A stretch of 15,857 bases of DNA from Actinomycetes bacterium. GTDB lineage: Bacteria > Actinomycetota > Acidimicrobiia > Acidimicrobiales > CADCSY01. The notes beneath the pieces are model-generated. The model did not search any database. It was given only the letters and a program-made list of their open reading frames with translations, and had not been told where the DNA came from. Location of the stretch: positions 1 through 15,857 of the forward strand of contig JAODBP010000234.1 in assembly GCA_025464025.1 (NCBI GenBank), given 5' to 3'. Made by a program: the position numbers and the translations under genes. Shown here one piece after another: positions 1-8,263 of this stretch. Each line of letters opens with the position of its first letter. The first letter of the stretch is position 1.

Positions 1-48
1 GTCGGACGATTGGTAGCGGATCGGCGGCGCGGCGGGATCCAACTGCGA

Positions 49-1317
49 CTAGCGCACGCCGATCGGGATGTAGTCCCGCGGCGGTTCGCCCACGTAGAGC
101 TGTCGGGGGCGGGCGATCTTGCTGTCCTGCTCGAGCGCCTCCTCCCAGTGCGAGAGCCAACCCGACGTGCGGGGGATGGCGAACAGCACGGGGAACATCT
201 CGATCGGGAAGCCCATGGCCTGGTAGATGAGGCCGGAGTAGAAGTCGACGTTCGGGTAGAGCTTGCGGCTCGTGAAGTACTCGTCGGCGAGGGCGACCTC
301 TTCGAGCTTCAGGGCGATGTCGAGCAGCGGGTTCTTGCCGGTGATGGCGAACACGTCGTCGGCCGTCTTCTTGATGATGACGGCGCGGGGGTCGAAGTTC
401 TTGTACACCCGGTGGCCGAAGCCCTGGAGCTTGCCCTTGCCCTGCTTCACGTCGCCGATGAAGGCCTCGACGTTGTCGATCGAGCCGATCTCGGTGAGCA
501 TCTTGATGACGGCCTCGTTGGCGCCGCCGTGACGTGGCCCGTAGAGGGCGGCGGCGGCGGCCGCGGTGGCCGAGTACGGGTCGGCGTGGGACGAGCCCAC
601 CACCCGCATGGCCGTGGTGCCGCAGTTCTGCTCGTGGTCGGCGTGGAGGATGAACAGCACGTCGAGCGCCTTGGCCAGGGCCGGGTCGCTCCACGGCACG
701 TGCTCGACCGGGTCGAACATCATCCGCAGGAAGTTGGCCGGCAGGTCGTACCGGTTGTCCGGGTAGACGAACGGCATGCCCTCGCTGAAGCGGTAGGCGC
801 ACGCGGCGAGCGTCGGCATCTTGGCGATGAGCCGCACGATCTGCTTCTGGCGGATGGCCGGGTCCTGGATGTCCTTGGCCTCGGGGTAGAACGTCGAGAG
901 CGCGGCCACGGCCGACACGAGCATGCCCATGGGGTGGGCGTCGTAGTGGAAGCCCTCCATGAAGCGCTTCCGCATGTTCTCGTGGATGAACGTGTGGTGG
1001 GTGATCTCGTGCTTCCACTCCTCGAGCTGCGTCGTGTTCGGCAGCTCACCGTTGAGGAGGAGGTAGGCGACCTCGAGGTACGACGAGCTCTCGGCGAGCT
1101 GCTCGATCGGGTAGCCCCGGTAGCGGAGGATGCCGTTCTCACCGTCGAGCTCGGTGATCGAGCTCTGGGTGACCGCTGTCGTCATGAGGGCCTGGTCGTA
1201 GAACCAGACACCGGGCAGCAGCTTGCGCCACTCGGTCGATTCCACCCCGCCGTCGACGATCGGGATCTCGACCTGCTCACCCGTGCGGTTGTCCGTGATG
1301 GTGATCGACTCTGCCAC
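49..1317 (-). CDS. gltA: Citrate synthase, type II (hexameric-type)
   Basis: Condenses oxaloacetate with acetyl-CoA to citrate, the entry step of the TCA cycle, in the cytoplasm. The 422-residue protein matches the usual length of type II (E. coli-like) enzymes, including the N-terminal beta-rich domain (about 1-55). Visible active-site motifs are LHADHEQNCGTT (222-234, oxaloacetate-binding His), GPRHGGANEA (H263), GFGHRVYKNFDPRA (H302) and NVDFYSG (D358); these correspond to the catalytic His/His/Asp set of the family. The GTG start is supported by an AAGGGG Shine-Dalgarno a few bases upstream. The gene lies 54 bp downstream of the carboxyltransferase on the same strand; that gap holds a small CCGTC/GACGG hairpin and could carry its own promoter. 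The TAG stop is at 49-51. Identity is very secure. Confidence 0.97.
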   Translation of the reverse strand: MAESITITDNRTGEQVEIPIVDGGVESTEWRKLLPGVWFYDQALMTTAVTQSSITELDGENGILRYRGYPIEQLAESSSYLEVAYLLLNGELPNTTQLEEWKHEITHHTFIHENMRKRFMEGFHYDAHPMGMLVSAVAALSTFYPEAKDIQDPAIRQKQIVRLIAKMPTLAACAYRFSEGMPFVYPDNRYDLPANFLRMMFDPVEHVPWSDPALAKALDVLFILHADHEQNCGTTAMRVVGSSHADPYSATAAAAAALYGPRHGGANEAVIKMLTEIGSIDNVEAFIGDVKQGKGKLQGFGHRVYKNFDPRAVIIKKTADDVFAITGKNPLLDIALKLEEVALADEYFTSRKLYPNVDFYSGLIYQAMGFPIEMFPVLFAIPRTSGWLSHWEEALEQDSKIARPRQLYVGEPPRDYIPIGVR

Positions 1318-1371
1318 GTACCCCTTTCTACCGCCTGTGGCCGTCCCCTTACGACGGGAGGCACATTTCGG

Positions 1372-2742
<1,371 letters not shown>

Positions 2743-2746
2743 CGGG

Positions 2747-3661
2747 TTACGCCTCGCTCGGGTGGAGGCCGTTCTTCTGGTCGGCCACGTCCCGCACGAC
2801 GTCGCGGAGGACGTCGGCCAGCGCCTTGGTGGGCGCCGACGGCAGGCCTCGGCGACGGCGGCCGATGCCGACCCGCCGGCGGGCGATGCCCTCGACCGGC
2901 AGGATGCGGAACTCGCCCGTCAGCCAGCGAGGCACGGCGGTGGAGGGCAGCACGGCGGCACCGTAGCCCTCGAACGCCATGGACGCGATCAGCCGGATGC
3001 CGTCGAGCTCGGCCTTGGGTCGGAGCGTGACGCCGGCGGCGGCCGCCGCCCGGTCGAGGTCGACGCGGATCGAGGCACCCGACGGCGGCATGATCAACTC
3101 GTGCTCGGCGAGGTCGGCCAGCGTGACCTTGGTGGCCTCGGCGAGCGGATGGCCGGAGGGCGCGACGAGGATGAAGTCCTCGTCGAAGAGCGGCTCGACC
3201 AGCACCTCGGGATCCGTCGTCGGGTAGTTGACGACCCCGAGGTCGACGCCGCCGGCGGCGAGCTGGGGGAGGAGCGAGGTGGTGTTCCCCTCGAGCACGG
3301 TGACCTTGACCTTCGGGTGGCGCTCCTCCATGGCGCTGAGGAGGACGGGCACGAGCCAGCGGGCCGTGGTGCCGATCACGCCGAGGCGGGTCGCCCCGGC
3401 GACCTCGTCGCGCAGGGAGGCGACGTCGGCCGTGAGGGCCTCGAGCTCGGCCTGGACCCGGCGGGCCCGAGCCACGACGAGCTCGCCCTCCTCGGTGAGC
3501 CGGCCGGCGGCGCGGTCGACGAGCGTGGCACCCAGCTCGCGCTCGAGCCGGGCGACGTGGGTCGACACGTTCGACTGCACGGTGTGGAGGGCGTCGGCGG
3601 CGGCCGAGAACGTCCCGGTCTCGGCCACGGCCACGAGGGCGGCGAGCTGGCGGAGGTCCAT
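2747..3661 (-). CDS. LysR-family transcriptional regulator
   Basis: A 304-residue DNA-binding regulator of typical LTTR length. The N-terminal winged helix-turn-helix spans about residues 1-60 (DLRQLAALVAVAETGTFSAA, then VQSNVSTHVARLERELGATL), a linker helix follows at about 63-87, and the two-lobed periplasmic-binding-protein-like effector domain covers about 92-300 (LGVIGTTARWLVP, DLGVVNYPTTDPEVLVEPLF, FEGYGAAVLPS). The MDLRQL start at 3661 matches the family; an in-frame ATG two codons upstream (3667) is an alternative. It is the first gene of a minus-strand unit with the carboxyltransferase 4 nt downstream and is divergent from selD. An LTTR normally controls its neighbour, so either the carboxyltransferase or the divergent selDA operon is a candidate target. 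The ligand cannot be read from sequence. Confidence 0.93.
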   Translation of the reverse strand: MDLRQLAALVAVAETGTFSAAADALHTVQSNVSTHVARLERELGATLVDRAAGRLTEEGELVVARARRVQAELEALTADVASLRDEVAGATRLGVIGTTARWLVPVLLSAMEERHPKVKVTVLEGNTTSLLPQLAAGGVDLGVVNYPTTDPEVLVEPLFDEDFILVAPSGHPLAEATKVTLADLAEHELIMPPSGASIRVDLDRAAAAAGVTLRPKAELDGIRLIASMAFEGYGAAVLPSTAVPRWLTGEFRILPVEGIARRRVGIGRRRRGLPSAPTKALADVLRDVVRDVADQKNGLHPSEA

Positions 3662-3710
3662 CGCCATCAATGATGACAGGTATCGACGACAACTGTTGGA
3701 CAGATCGAAT

Positions 3711-3819
3711 GGTTGCCCGGCATCATGGGCACCACAAGGACGACGATCAGACACCAACCCCCCCGGTGCACGTCGTCCGACAACGAGCGAGCGGCTGGTC
3801 CATCCCCCCCGGGCCAGCC
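3711..3819 (+). promoter_or_regulatory. selDA leader with three consecutive stem-loops, two with C7 loops
   Basis: This lies in the 189-bp gap between the divergent lysR and selD starts. Stem-loop 1 pairs GGTTGCCC (3711-3718) with GGGCACC (3727-3733). Stem-loop 2 pairs GGACGACG (3738-3745) with CGTCGTCC (3771-3778), with an inner CACC/GGTG stem and the loop AACCCCCCC (3756-3764). Stem-loop 3 pairs GGCTGGTCC (3793-3801) with GGGCCAGCC (3811-3819, one G-T pair) around the loop ATCCCCCCC. Loops 2 and 3 share CCA(A/T)CCCCCCCGG, 46 nt apart. Upstream, CAAC-T-GTTG (3690-3698) could be an operator half-site pair, and TTGGAC (3696-3701) with CATCAT (3721-3726) is a weak -35/-10 candidate. Whether the stem-loops act as RNA leader or as DNA sites is not known. 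Confidence 0.45.
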
Positions 3820-3850
3820 CTCGTTTCGTTTTCCGGCAAGCTCCCGTTCC

Positions 3851-4825
3851 ATGATCCGCCTGACCGACCACTCGCACGGCGGCGGTTGCGCCTGCAAGCT
3901 GCCGCCCGGCGAGCTCGAGGCGCTCATGGCGGGCTTCCCGAAGGCGGGTCCGTCGCTGCTGGTCGGGCCGGGGAGCGGGGACGACGCCGCCATCGTCGAG
4001 GGGCCGGGCGGGGTGCTCCTGGTGGCCACCGTCGACTTCTTCTCGCCGGTGGTCGACGACGCGTACGACTGGGGCCGGATCGCGGCGACCAACGCCCTGT
4101 CCGACGTCTACGCCATGGGGGGCACGCCGCTGGTGGCCCTCAACCTGCTGGGCTGGCCGCGCGACGTGCTGCCGATGGCGCTGGCCGGCGAGGTGCTGCG
4201 GGGCGGGCAGGAGGTGGCCACGGTGGCCGGCTGCGTCGTGGGCGGCGGGCACTCGATCGACGACGCCGAGCCGAAGTACGGCATGGCGGTGACCGGTGTG
4301 GTGCAGCCGGGCGACCTGCTCCGGCTCGATGCCGGCGAGGCCGGCGTGCCGCTGTCGCTGACCAAGCCGCTCGGCATCGGCGTCCTCAACACCCGCCACA
4401 AGCGGACGGCCGAGGTGTTCCCCGAGGCCATCGCCGTGATGACGACGCTGAACCGCGACGCGTCGCGAGCCGCGGTCGCCGCCGGCGTCCGGTGCGCGAC
4501 CGACGTGACCGGGTTCGGGTTGCTCGGCCACCTGAAGAAGCTGGTTCGGGCCAGCGGCGTCACCGCCGTGCTCGACACCACGTCGATCCCGTACCTCGAC
4601 GGGGCCCGCCGGGCGGTGGCCGAGGGGTTCGTCAGTGGCGGCAGCCGGCGCAACCTCGAGTGGGTGCTCGACGACCTCGACCCGGGCGGGTGTGACGAGG
4701 ACGAGCTGCTCCTCCTGGCCGACGCCCAGACGTCCGGCGGCCTGCTCGTGGCCGGCGAGGTGCCGGGTGCCCCGGTGATCGGCCACCTGGTGGCGCGCCG
4801 CGACCGCCTCATCGAGCTGCGGTGA
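3851..4825 (+). CDS. selD: Selenide, water dikinase (selenophosphate synthase), Cys form
   Basis: Makes monoselenophosphate from selenide and ATP, the selenium donor for Sec-tRNA(Sec) synthesis and tRNA selenouridine. The 324-residue protein has all main motifs: GGCACK at 11-16, with C13 and K16 equivalent to the catalytic Cys17/Lys20 of E. coli SelD; SGDDAA (42-47); VDFFSPVVDDAYDWGRIAAT followed by NALSDVYAMGGTP (61-93); TKPLGIGVL (171-179); ATDVTGFGLLGHL (216-228); and DAQTSGGLL (291-299). Many SelDs carry selenocysteine at the first position; here TGC encodes cysteine, so this gene needs no SECIS. The ATG at 3851 gives MIRLTDHSHGGG, the usual spacing to the active Cys; the longer upstream reading frame is leader sequence. 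No clear Shine-Dalgarno is seen. Its stop overlaps the selA start (GTGA). Confidence 0.95.
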   Translation: MIRLTDHSHGGGCACKLPPGELEALMAGFPKAGPSLLVGPGSGDDAAIVEGPGGVLLVATVDFFSPVVDDAYDWGRIAATNALSDVYAMGGTPLVALNLLGWPRDVLPMALAGEVLRGGQEVATVAGCVVGGGHSIDDAEPKYGMAVTGVVQPGDLLRLDAGEAGVPLSLTKPLGIGVLNTRHKRTAEVFPEAIAVMTTLNRDASRAAVAAGVRCATDVTGFGLLGHLKKLVRASGVTAVLDTTSIPYLDGARRAVAEGFVSGGSRRNLEWVLDDLDPGGCDEDELLLLADAQTSGGLLVAGEVPGAPVIGHLVARRDRLIELR

Positions 4826-6051
4826 GCCGCCCGCCGTCGGTCGACTCGCTGGCGCGGGAGCTGGCGGCCGGGTCGTGGCTGCCCCACGCCCTGCTCGTCG
4901 ACGCGGCGCGGGAGGCGATCGCCAGCGGCGACCACCGCACGGCGGCCGCGCAGGCTGCCGCCGTCGAGCGGCTCTTCCTGCGTCGGGTGGTCAACGCCAC
5001 CGGCGTGCTGCTCCACACCAACCTGGGCCGGGCGCCGCTGTCAGGCTCCCCGACCAACGTCGAGCTCGACCTGGCCACGGGGGAGCGGGGTGACCGGGCG
5101 CCGGGGGCGACGCTCCTGGTACGCCGGCTCACCGGTGCCGAGGACGCGCTCGTCGTCAACAACGGCGCGGCTGCCGTGCTGCTGGTGCTGGCCGCGCTGG
5201 CCGCCGACCGCGACGTGGTCATCAGCCGGGGTGAGCTGGTCGAGATCGGCGGCGGCTTCCGCATCCCCGACATCCTCGAGCGGTCGGGTGCCCGGCTGGT
5301 CGAGGTCGGCACGACCAACATCACGCGGGTCGGCGACTACTCGGCGGCGCTGCGGCCCGACGGCGTGGTGCTCGTCGTGCACCAGTCGAACTTCGCCCAG
5401 ACCGGCCACGTGGGCCGGCCCACGACGGCCGAGCTCGCCGCGCTGGGCGCGCCGATGGTGGTCGACCTCGGCTCGGGCCTCCTCGACGCGGCCACGCCGT
5501 GGCTGCCGGGCGGGCCGCCGGCCTGGCTCCACGGCGAGCCGGCGGCCAAGCAGGCGCTGGCCGACGGCGCCGACGTCGTGACGTTCTCGGGCGACAAGCT
5601 CCTCGGTGGCCCGCAGGCCGGCATCGTCGCCGGGTCGGCCGAGCTGGTCGAGCGGTGTCGGCGCCATCCGCTGGCCCGAGCCCTGCGTCCGGGTGGGCTG
5701 GTGCTCGGTGCCCTGGAGCGGACGCTGCTGGCCCACGCCCGCGGTGACGTGGGCGAGCTGCCGTTCTGGCGGATGGCGACCGCCAGCATCGACGACCTGC
5801 GACGGCGAGCCGTCGCGCTGGGAGAGGTCGTCGCGTGCGAGTCGGCGATCGGTGGCGGCGCGGCGCCTGGCGCTTCGCTGCCGTCGGTCGGGGTCGCGCT
5901 CGAGGGCGACCGGCTGGCCGAGCTGCGAGCCGCCGACCCGCCGATCGTGGCCCGGGTGCACGACGGGCGGACTGTGCTCGACCTGCGCACGGTCGAGGTG
6001 GCCGACGACGCCCACCTGGCCGAGGTGCTGCGCGACCTCGCCGGGTGCTGA
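4822..6051 (+). CDS. selA: L-seryl-tRNA(Sec) selenium transferase
   Basis: PLP enzyme that converts Ser-tRNA(Sec) to Sec-tRNA(Sec) using the selenophosphate made by SelD. The 409-residue protein (E. coli about 463) carries VVNATGVLLHTNLGRAPLS (56-74), VVNNGAAAVLL (111-121), RGELVEIGGGFRIPDI (136-151), ARLVEVGTTNITRVGDY (157-173), HQSNF (187-191), VVDLGSGLL (213-221) and the PLP-lysine motif TFSGDKLLGGPQAGIVAG, with K259 as the Schiff-base lysine. The GTG start overlaps the selD stop as GTGA, showing tight translational coupling. The N terminus is somewhat shorter than in proteobacteria, but the SVDSLARELAAG segment looks like the normal beginning. It is the last gene of the operon; neither selB nor tRNA-Sec follows. 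Confidence 0.95.
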   Translation: MSRPPSVDSLARELAAGSWLPHALLVDAAREAIASGDHRTAAAQAAAVERLFLRRVVNATGVLLHTNLGRAPLSGSPTNVELDLATGERGDRAPGATLLVRRLTGAEDALVVNNGAAAVLLVLAALAADRDVVISRGELVEIGGGFRIPDILERSGARLVEVGTTNITRVGDYSAALRPDGVVLVVHQSNFAQTGHVGRPTTAELAALGAPMVVDLGSGLLDAATPWLPGGPPAWLHGEPAAKQALADGADVVTFSGDKLLGGPQAGIVAGSAELVERCRRHPLARALRPGGLVLGALERTLLAHARGDVGELPFWRMATASIDDLRRRAVALGEVVACESAIGGGAAPGASLPSVGVALEGDRLAELRAADPPIVARVHDGRTVLDLRTVEVADDAHLAEVLRDLAGC

Positions 6052-6077
6052 GGAGACCGGGCGTCCGCGTCAGGGGT

Positions 6078-6256
6078 GAAAGGCAAAGGACGCAACCAAC
6101 GGGGCCTGGGTCTGCATCGGTGATCGACGCATCCCAGCCGTTCTTTGTCGGATGTTCCGTCCCTCGTACTGAAGATCCGACAAAGTTCGGATCGAACGCT
6201 TGAAGCGCCGACGGCTCGAGCGCGACCCCGCCCCTTGGTTGCGTCCTTGGTCTTTC
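6078..6256. repeat. Structured inverted-repeat element in the convergent selA / DinB-family gap (MITE-like or structured RNA)
   Basis: This sits in the 234-bp intergenic region between the converging ends of selA and the gene at 6286. Outer arms 6078-6105 and 6230-6256 are inverted copies: the core AAGGACGCAACCAA (6086-6099) is perfect and extends in both directions with a few mismatches and a one-base gap. Inside are a CTGGG/CCCAG stem (6105-6136) and a strong hairpin, CTTTGTCGGAT (6143-6153) with ATCCGACAAAG (6175-6185). That hairpin continues inwards through two mismatches to about 16 pairs with a 7-nt loop. Smaller stems TTCG/CGAA and CGCT/AGCG follow. A 12-bp palindrome TTTCCGCGGAAA (6253-6264) overlaps the right end. 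No T-tract marks a standard terminator, no target-site duplication is evident, and no second copy was seen in the window. I infer a non-autonomous mobile repeat or a structured RNA or bidirectional terminator. Confidence 0.6.
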
Positions 6257-6285
6257 CGCGGAAACGGAAGGGGCGAACTCGACGG

Positions 6286-7014
6286 CTAGGCGAAGGTCCG
6301 GACCAGCTGGAGGACGGCGGCGACGTCGGGGCCGGTGCCGGTGAGCGACGTGGTGGCGGCGGCGCGGCGCTGGCCGGCGACGTCGCACAGCTCGACGCCG
6401 TCGCCGGTGATCACGGTGGTGGCCGGCTCGGCGGGCTCGAACGCCCACGGCGCGCCGGACGGGCCGGTGAGGCGGAACGCGACCGGGCCGTGGAGGTCGC
6501 GCCCGGCGCGGGTGAAGGCGTAGGGGAGCGTGCGCCAAGCCAGGCGGGCCACGTGGCGGAGCCGCTCGGTCGGCGCGAGGTCGGCGATGTCACCGGTGTG
6601 GATCCAGCACTCGGCCAGCCGGGTGGCGGCGAGGGTCTGGGCCGAGAGGGTGCCGGCCACCCACGTGACCCGGCGGTTGGGCTCGCTGGCCCGGAGGCCG
6701 GCTTCCGATGCCTCGGTCGCGGCCGTCCACCGTGCGAGGACCTCGGCCGGCGTCCGATCCGGCTCGGCGTCGATGACGGCGGCGGCCCACTCGTCGACGT
6801 TCGCCGCGCCACCGAGAGCCCCGTCAAAGGTGCCGGCCAGGCTGGCCACGGCGAGCTCGTCGGCCTGGGCCAGGTGGGTCACGACGTCGGCCACCGACCA
6901 GCCCTCGCAGCGGGACGGCCGGGCCCAGTCGGCCTCGTCGAGGCCCGAGAGCACGGCAGCCAGCTCGGCGTGCTGGGCGGTGAGGTCGACGAGCAGCTCC
7001 TCCATCGCGGTCAT
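6286..7014 (-). CDS. DinB / mycothiol-dependent maleylpyruvate isomerase (MDMPI) family protein, TIGR03083/03084-like
   Basis: A 242-residue cytoplasmic protein with an N-terminal DinB-like four-helix metal-binding domain (about 5-165) and a C-terminal domain of the kind seen after MDMPI_N in actinobacteria (about 170-240). Characteristic motifs are SRCEGWSVADVVTHLAQADE (34-53) and TRLAECWIHTGDIA (131-144). H47, E135 and H139 match the metal triad His/Glu/His with E-x3-H spacing known from mycothiol-dependent maleylpyruvate isomerase. Members are thiol-dependent transferases or isomerases, and most are uncharacterised. It starts 31 bp after the membrane/lipoprotein gene on the same strand, so it may be the last gene of the mau-like cassette, though the looser spacing makes this uncertain. 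An alternative start codon lies at 7005. The specific reaction is unknown. Confidence 0.82.
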   Translation of the reverse strand: MTAMEELLVDLTAQHAELAAVLSGLDEADWARPSRCEGWSVADVVTHLAQADELAVASLAGTFDGALGGAANVDEWAAAVIDAEPDRTPAEVLARWTAATEASEAGLRASEPNRRVTWVAGTLSAQTLAATRLAECWIHTGDIADLAPTERLRHVARLAWRTLPYAFTRAGRDLHGPVAFRLTGPSGAPWAFEPAEPATTVITGDGVELCDVAGQRRAAATTSLTGTGPDVAAVLQLVRTFA

Positions 7015-7045
7015 CGTCGCGCCCGGTCCTCGGGTGTGTCGCTGA

Positions 7046-8161
7046 TCAGCCGGCCTGGCGCGTCGCGAGGGCGATGGCCTCGTCGGTCGTGCGGGTGGCG
7101 TGGCGGGACCCGAGGAGGACGAGGAACCAGCCGGGGCCGCGGGTGTAGCTGACGGCGTGGGCGGTGAACGTCGAGCCGTCCTTGTCGTGGTCGACGGTGG
7201 TGAAGCCCCGCGCGCCGGCGACGTCGGGGACGTCGAACCGGGTGGCGGCCCGGGCCAGGAGGTGCTCGGTGCCGTCGACCAGGTAGGCGGCGGCCCCTTC
7301 GGCCGAGGCGAACTCGTAGGCGGCCAGGTAGACGACGTCGTCGCCCGGCCCGGTCCACGCCCGGCTGGCGCCGCGGACGAACCCGCGGGTCTCGAGCGTC
7401 GCCCGCTCGGCGTCGACGTCGGCCTCGGCCTTGGCCGCCGCCTCGAGGTCGAGGGCGCCGGCGCCGACGGCCTCGTCGTCGCGTGTGAACCCGGGCAGCG
7501 TGTCGTCGAGCAGGACGTCGTCCAAGGCGAGGACCTCTGGGGTGATCGGGGCGGTGGAAGGTGGTGCGGTCGGGAACGTCGTGGTGGTCGTCGACCGATG
7601 GGGCGCCGCTTCGTCGGCGCCGCTGCCGCTGCACCCGACCAGGGCGAGCACGGCGACGAGGACGGCCACGCCGACGGCGATCGGACGCTCAGCCCGCCGC
7701 ACGGCGTGGATCCGCTGGCTCATGGCCGGGCCGGAGCGGACGCCGGCGACCGAGCCGTGGGTGATGGCGGCGCGGCTGAGGGCGAACGTCGCCCCGGCGA
7801 CGGCGCCGACCCACGGCCCGCACGCGGCCGACAGGAGGAACGCGCCCCACCACAGCCAGGTCGGGAGGATCGTCGCCGGGCCGACCCCGAGCCGGGCCCC
7901 GTACAGCACGGCGACCGTGCGGGCTCCGAAGATCCGACCCCACAGCTGGGGCACCTGGCGACGGACGGCGAGGGGCCGAGGCCGGCCGACCACCTCGAGC
8001 GCGGCGGTCACGACGACCACGGCGATCGCCGCCGCCGTGCTCGGACCGGGCAGCCCGGTCGCCAGCCAGACGAGGCCGGCGACCCAACCCACGAGCGCGC
8101 CGGTCGCGGCGCCGGTCAGGGCGAGCAGGGCGAGCACTTGGATGCGCAGTGCCCCCCGCAC
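7046..8161 (-). CDS. Membrane protein fused to a lipoprotein-like extracytoplasmic domain, unknown function
   Basis: Not confidently assignable to a named family. The 371-residue protein has two parts. Residues 1-135 are membrane-embedded: hydrophobic segments at about 8-35, 42-58 and 103-128, with a loop WGRIFGARTVAVLYGARLGVG between them. Its placement beside MauE and MauD suggests a redox-membrane component similar to MauF or CcdA-type proteins, but this is inference only. From residue 147 the sequence reads like a complete lipoprotein N terminus: MSQRIHAVRR, a hydrophobic core at 161-175, and a lipobox-like LVGC with C177. A low-complexity Ser/Thr/Pro linker (188-206) then leads to a soluble domain (about 207-371). 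No separate ribosome site is seen before the internal ATG (7723), and the frame is continuous, so a fusion is favoured. The GTG start follows the MauA-like gene by about 100 bp. Confidence 0.7.
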   Translation of the reverse strand: MRGALRIQVLALLALTGAATGALVGWVAGLVWLATGLPGPSTAAAIAVVVVTAALEVVGRPRPLAVRRQVPQLWGRIFGARTVAVLYGARLGVGPATILPTWLWWGAFLLSAACGPWVGAVAGATFALSRAAITHGSVAGVRSGPAMSQRIHAVRRAERPIAVGVAVLVAVLALVGCSGSGADEAAPHRSTTTTTFPTAPPSTAPITPEVLALDDVLLDDTLPGFTRDDEAVGAGALDLEAAAKAEADVDAERATLETRGFVRGASRAWTGPGDDVVYLAAYEFASAEGAAAYLVDGTEHLLARAATRFDVPDVAGARGFTTVDHDKDGSTFTAHAVSYTRGPGWFLVLLGSRHATRTTDEAIALATRQAG

Positions 8162-8194
8162 GGAGGGGCTGATCGTCTCGGCGATCGAGAGGCC

Positions 8195-8263
8195 TCAAGG
8201 CGACCACAGCGATCGGAACCCGGCCGTGATCGCCAGGATCAGGGCGATCGCGACCGGTCCCAC
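8195..8263 (-). CDS. Possible 22-residue hydrophobic membrane peptide
   Basis: A very short frame starts with GTG directly after the TAG stop of the MauA-like/CWB2 gene (TAG-GTG, no gap) and ends with TGA at 8195-8197. The product is a single hydrophobic stretch (PVAIALILAITAG) followed by FRSLWSP, the shape of a one-pass membrane peptide. It fills most of the 102-bp space between two genes of the cassette, the only sizeable gap between 7046 and 11461. No Shine-Dalgarno is visible, but translational reinitiation after the preceding stop is plausible. It may be chance in GC-rich DNA; only conservation in relatives would decide. Confidence 0.35.
   Translation of the reverse strand: MGPVAIALILAITAGFRSLWSP

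Noticed and set aside
3887..3898. Selenocysteine codon or SECIS at the SelD active site
   Set aside because: The codon is TGC (Cys), not TGA, so no recoding is needed.
2747..4786. A 679-residue reading of the LysR gene
   Set aside because: The first part is antisense to selD; the real LTTR begins at MDLRQL (3661) with a normal length.
6143..6185. Classical rho-independent terminator for selA
   Set aside because: The hairpin is strong but not GC-rich at its base and is not followed by a T-tract on either strand.
6121..6203. Peptide-coding frames FVGCSVPRTEDPTK (plus) and FVGSSVRGTEHPTK (minus)
   Set aside because: Their similarity on opposite strands follows from the near-palindromic hairpin; neither has a plausible gene context.
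6052..6285. tRNA-Sec next to selA, including a CTTCAAG (TCA anticodon-like) loop on the minus strand at 6199-6205
   Set aside because: The flanking stem is only three pairs with a wobble, there is no T-arm GTTCGAATC box, no acceptor stem of proper length and no long variable arm.
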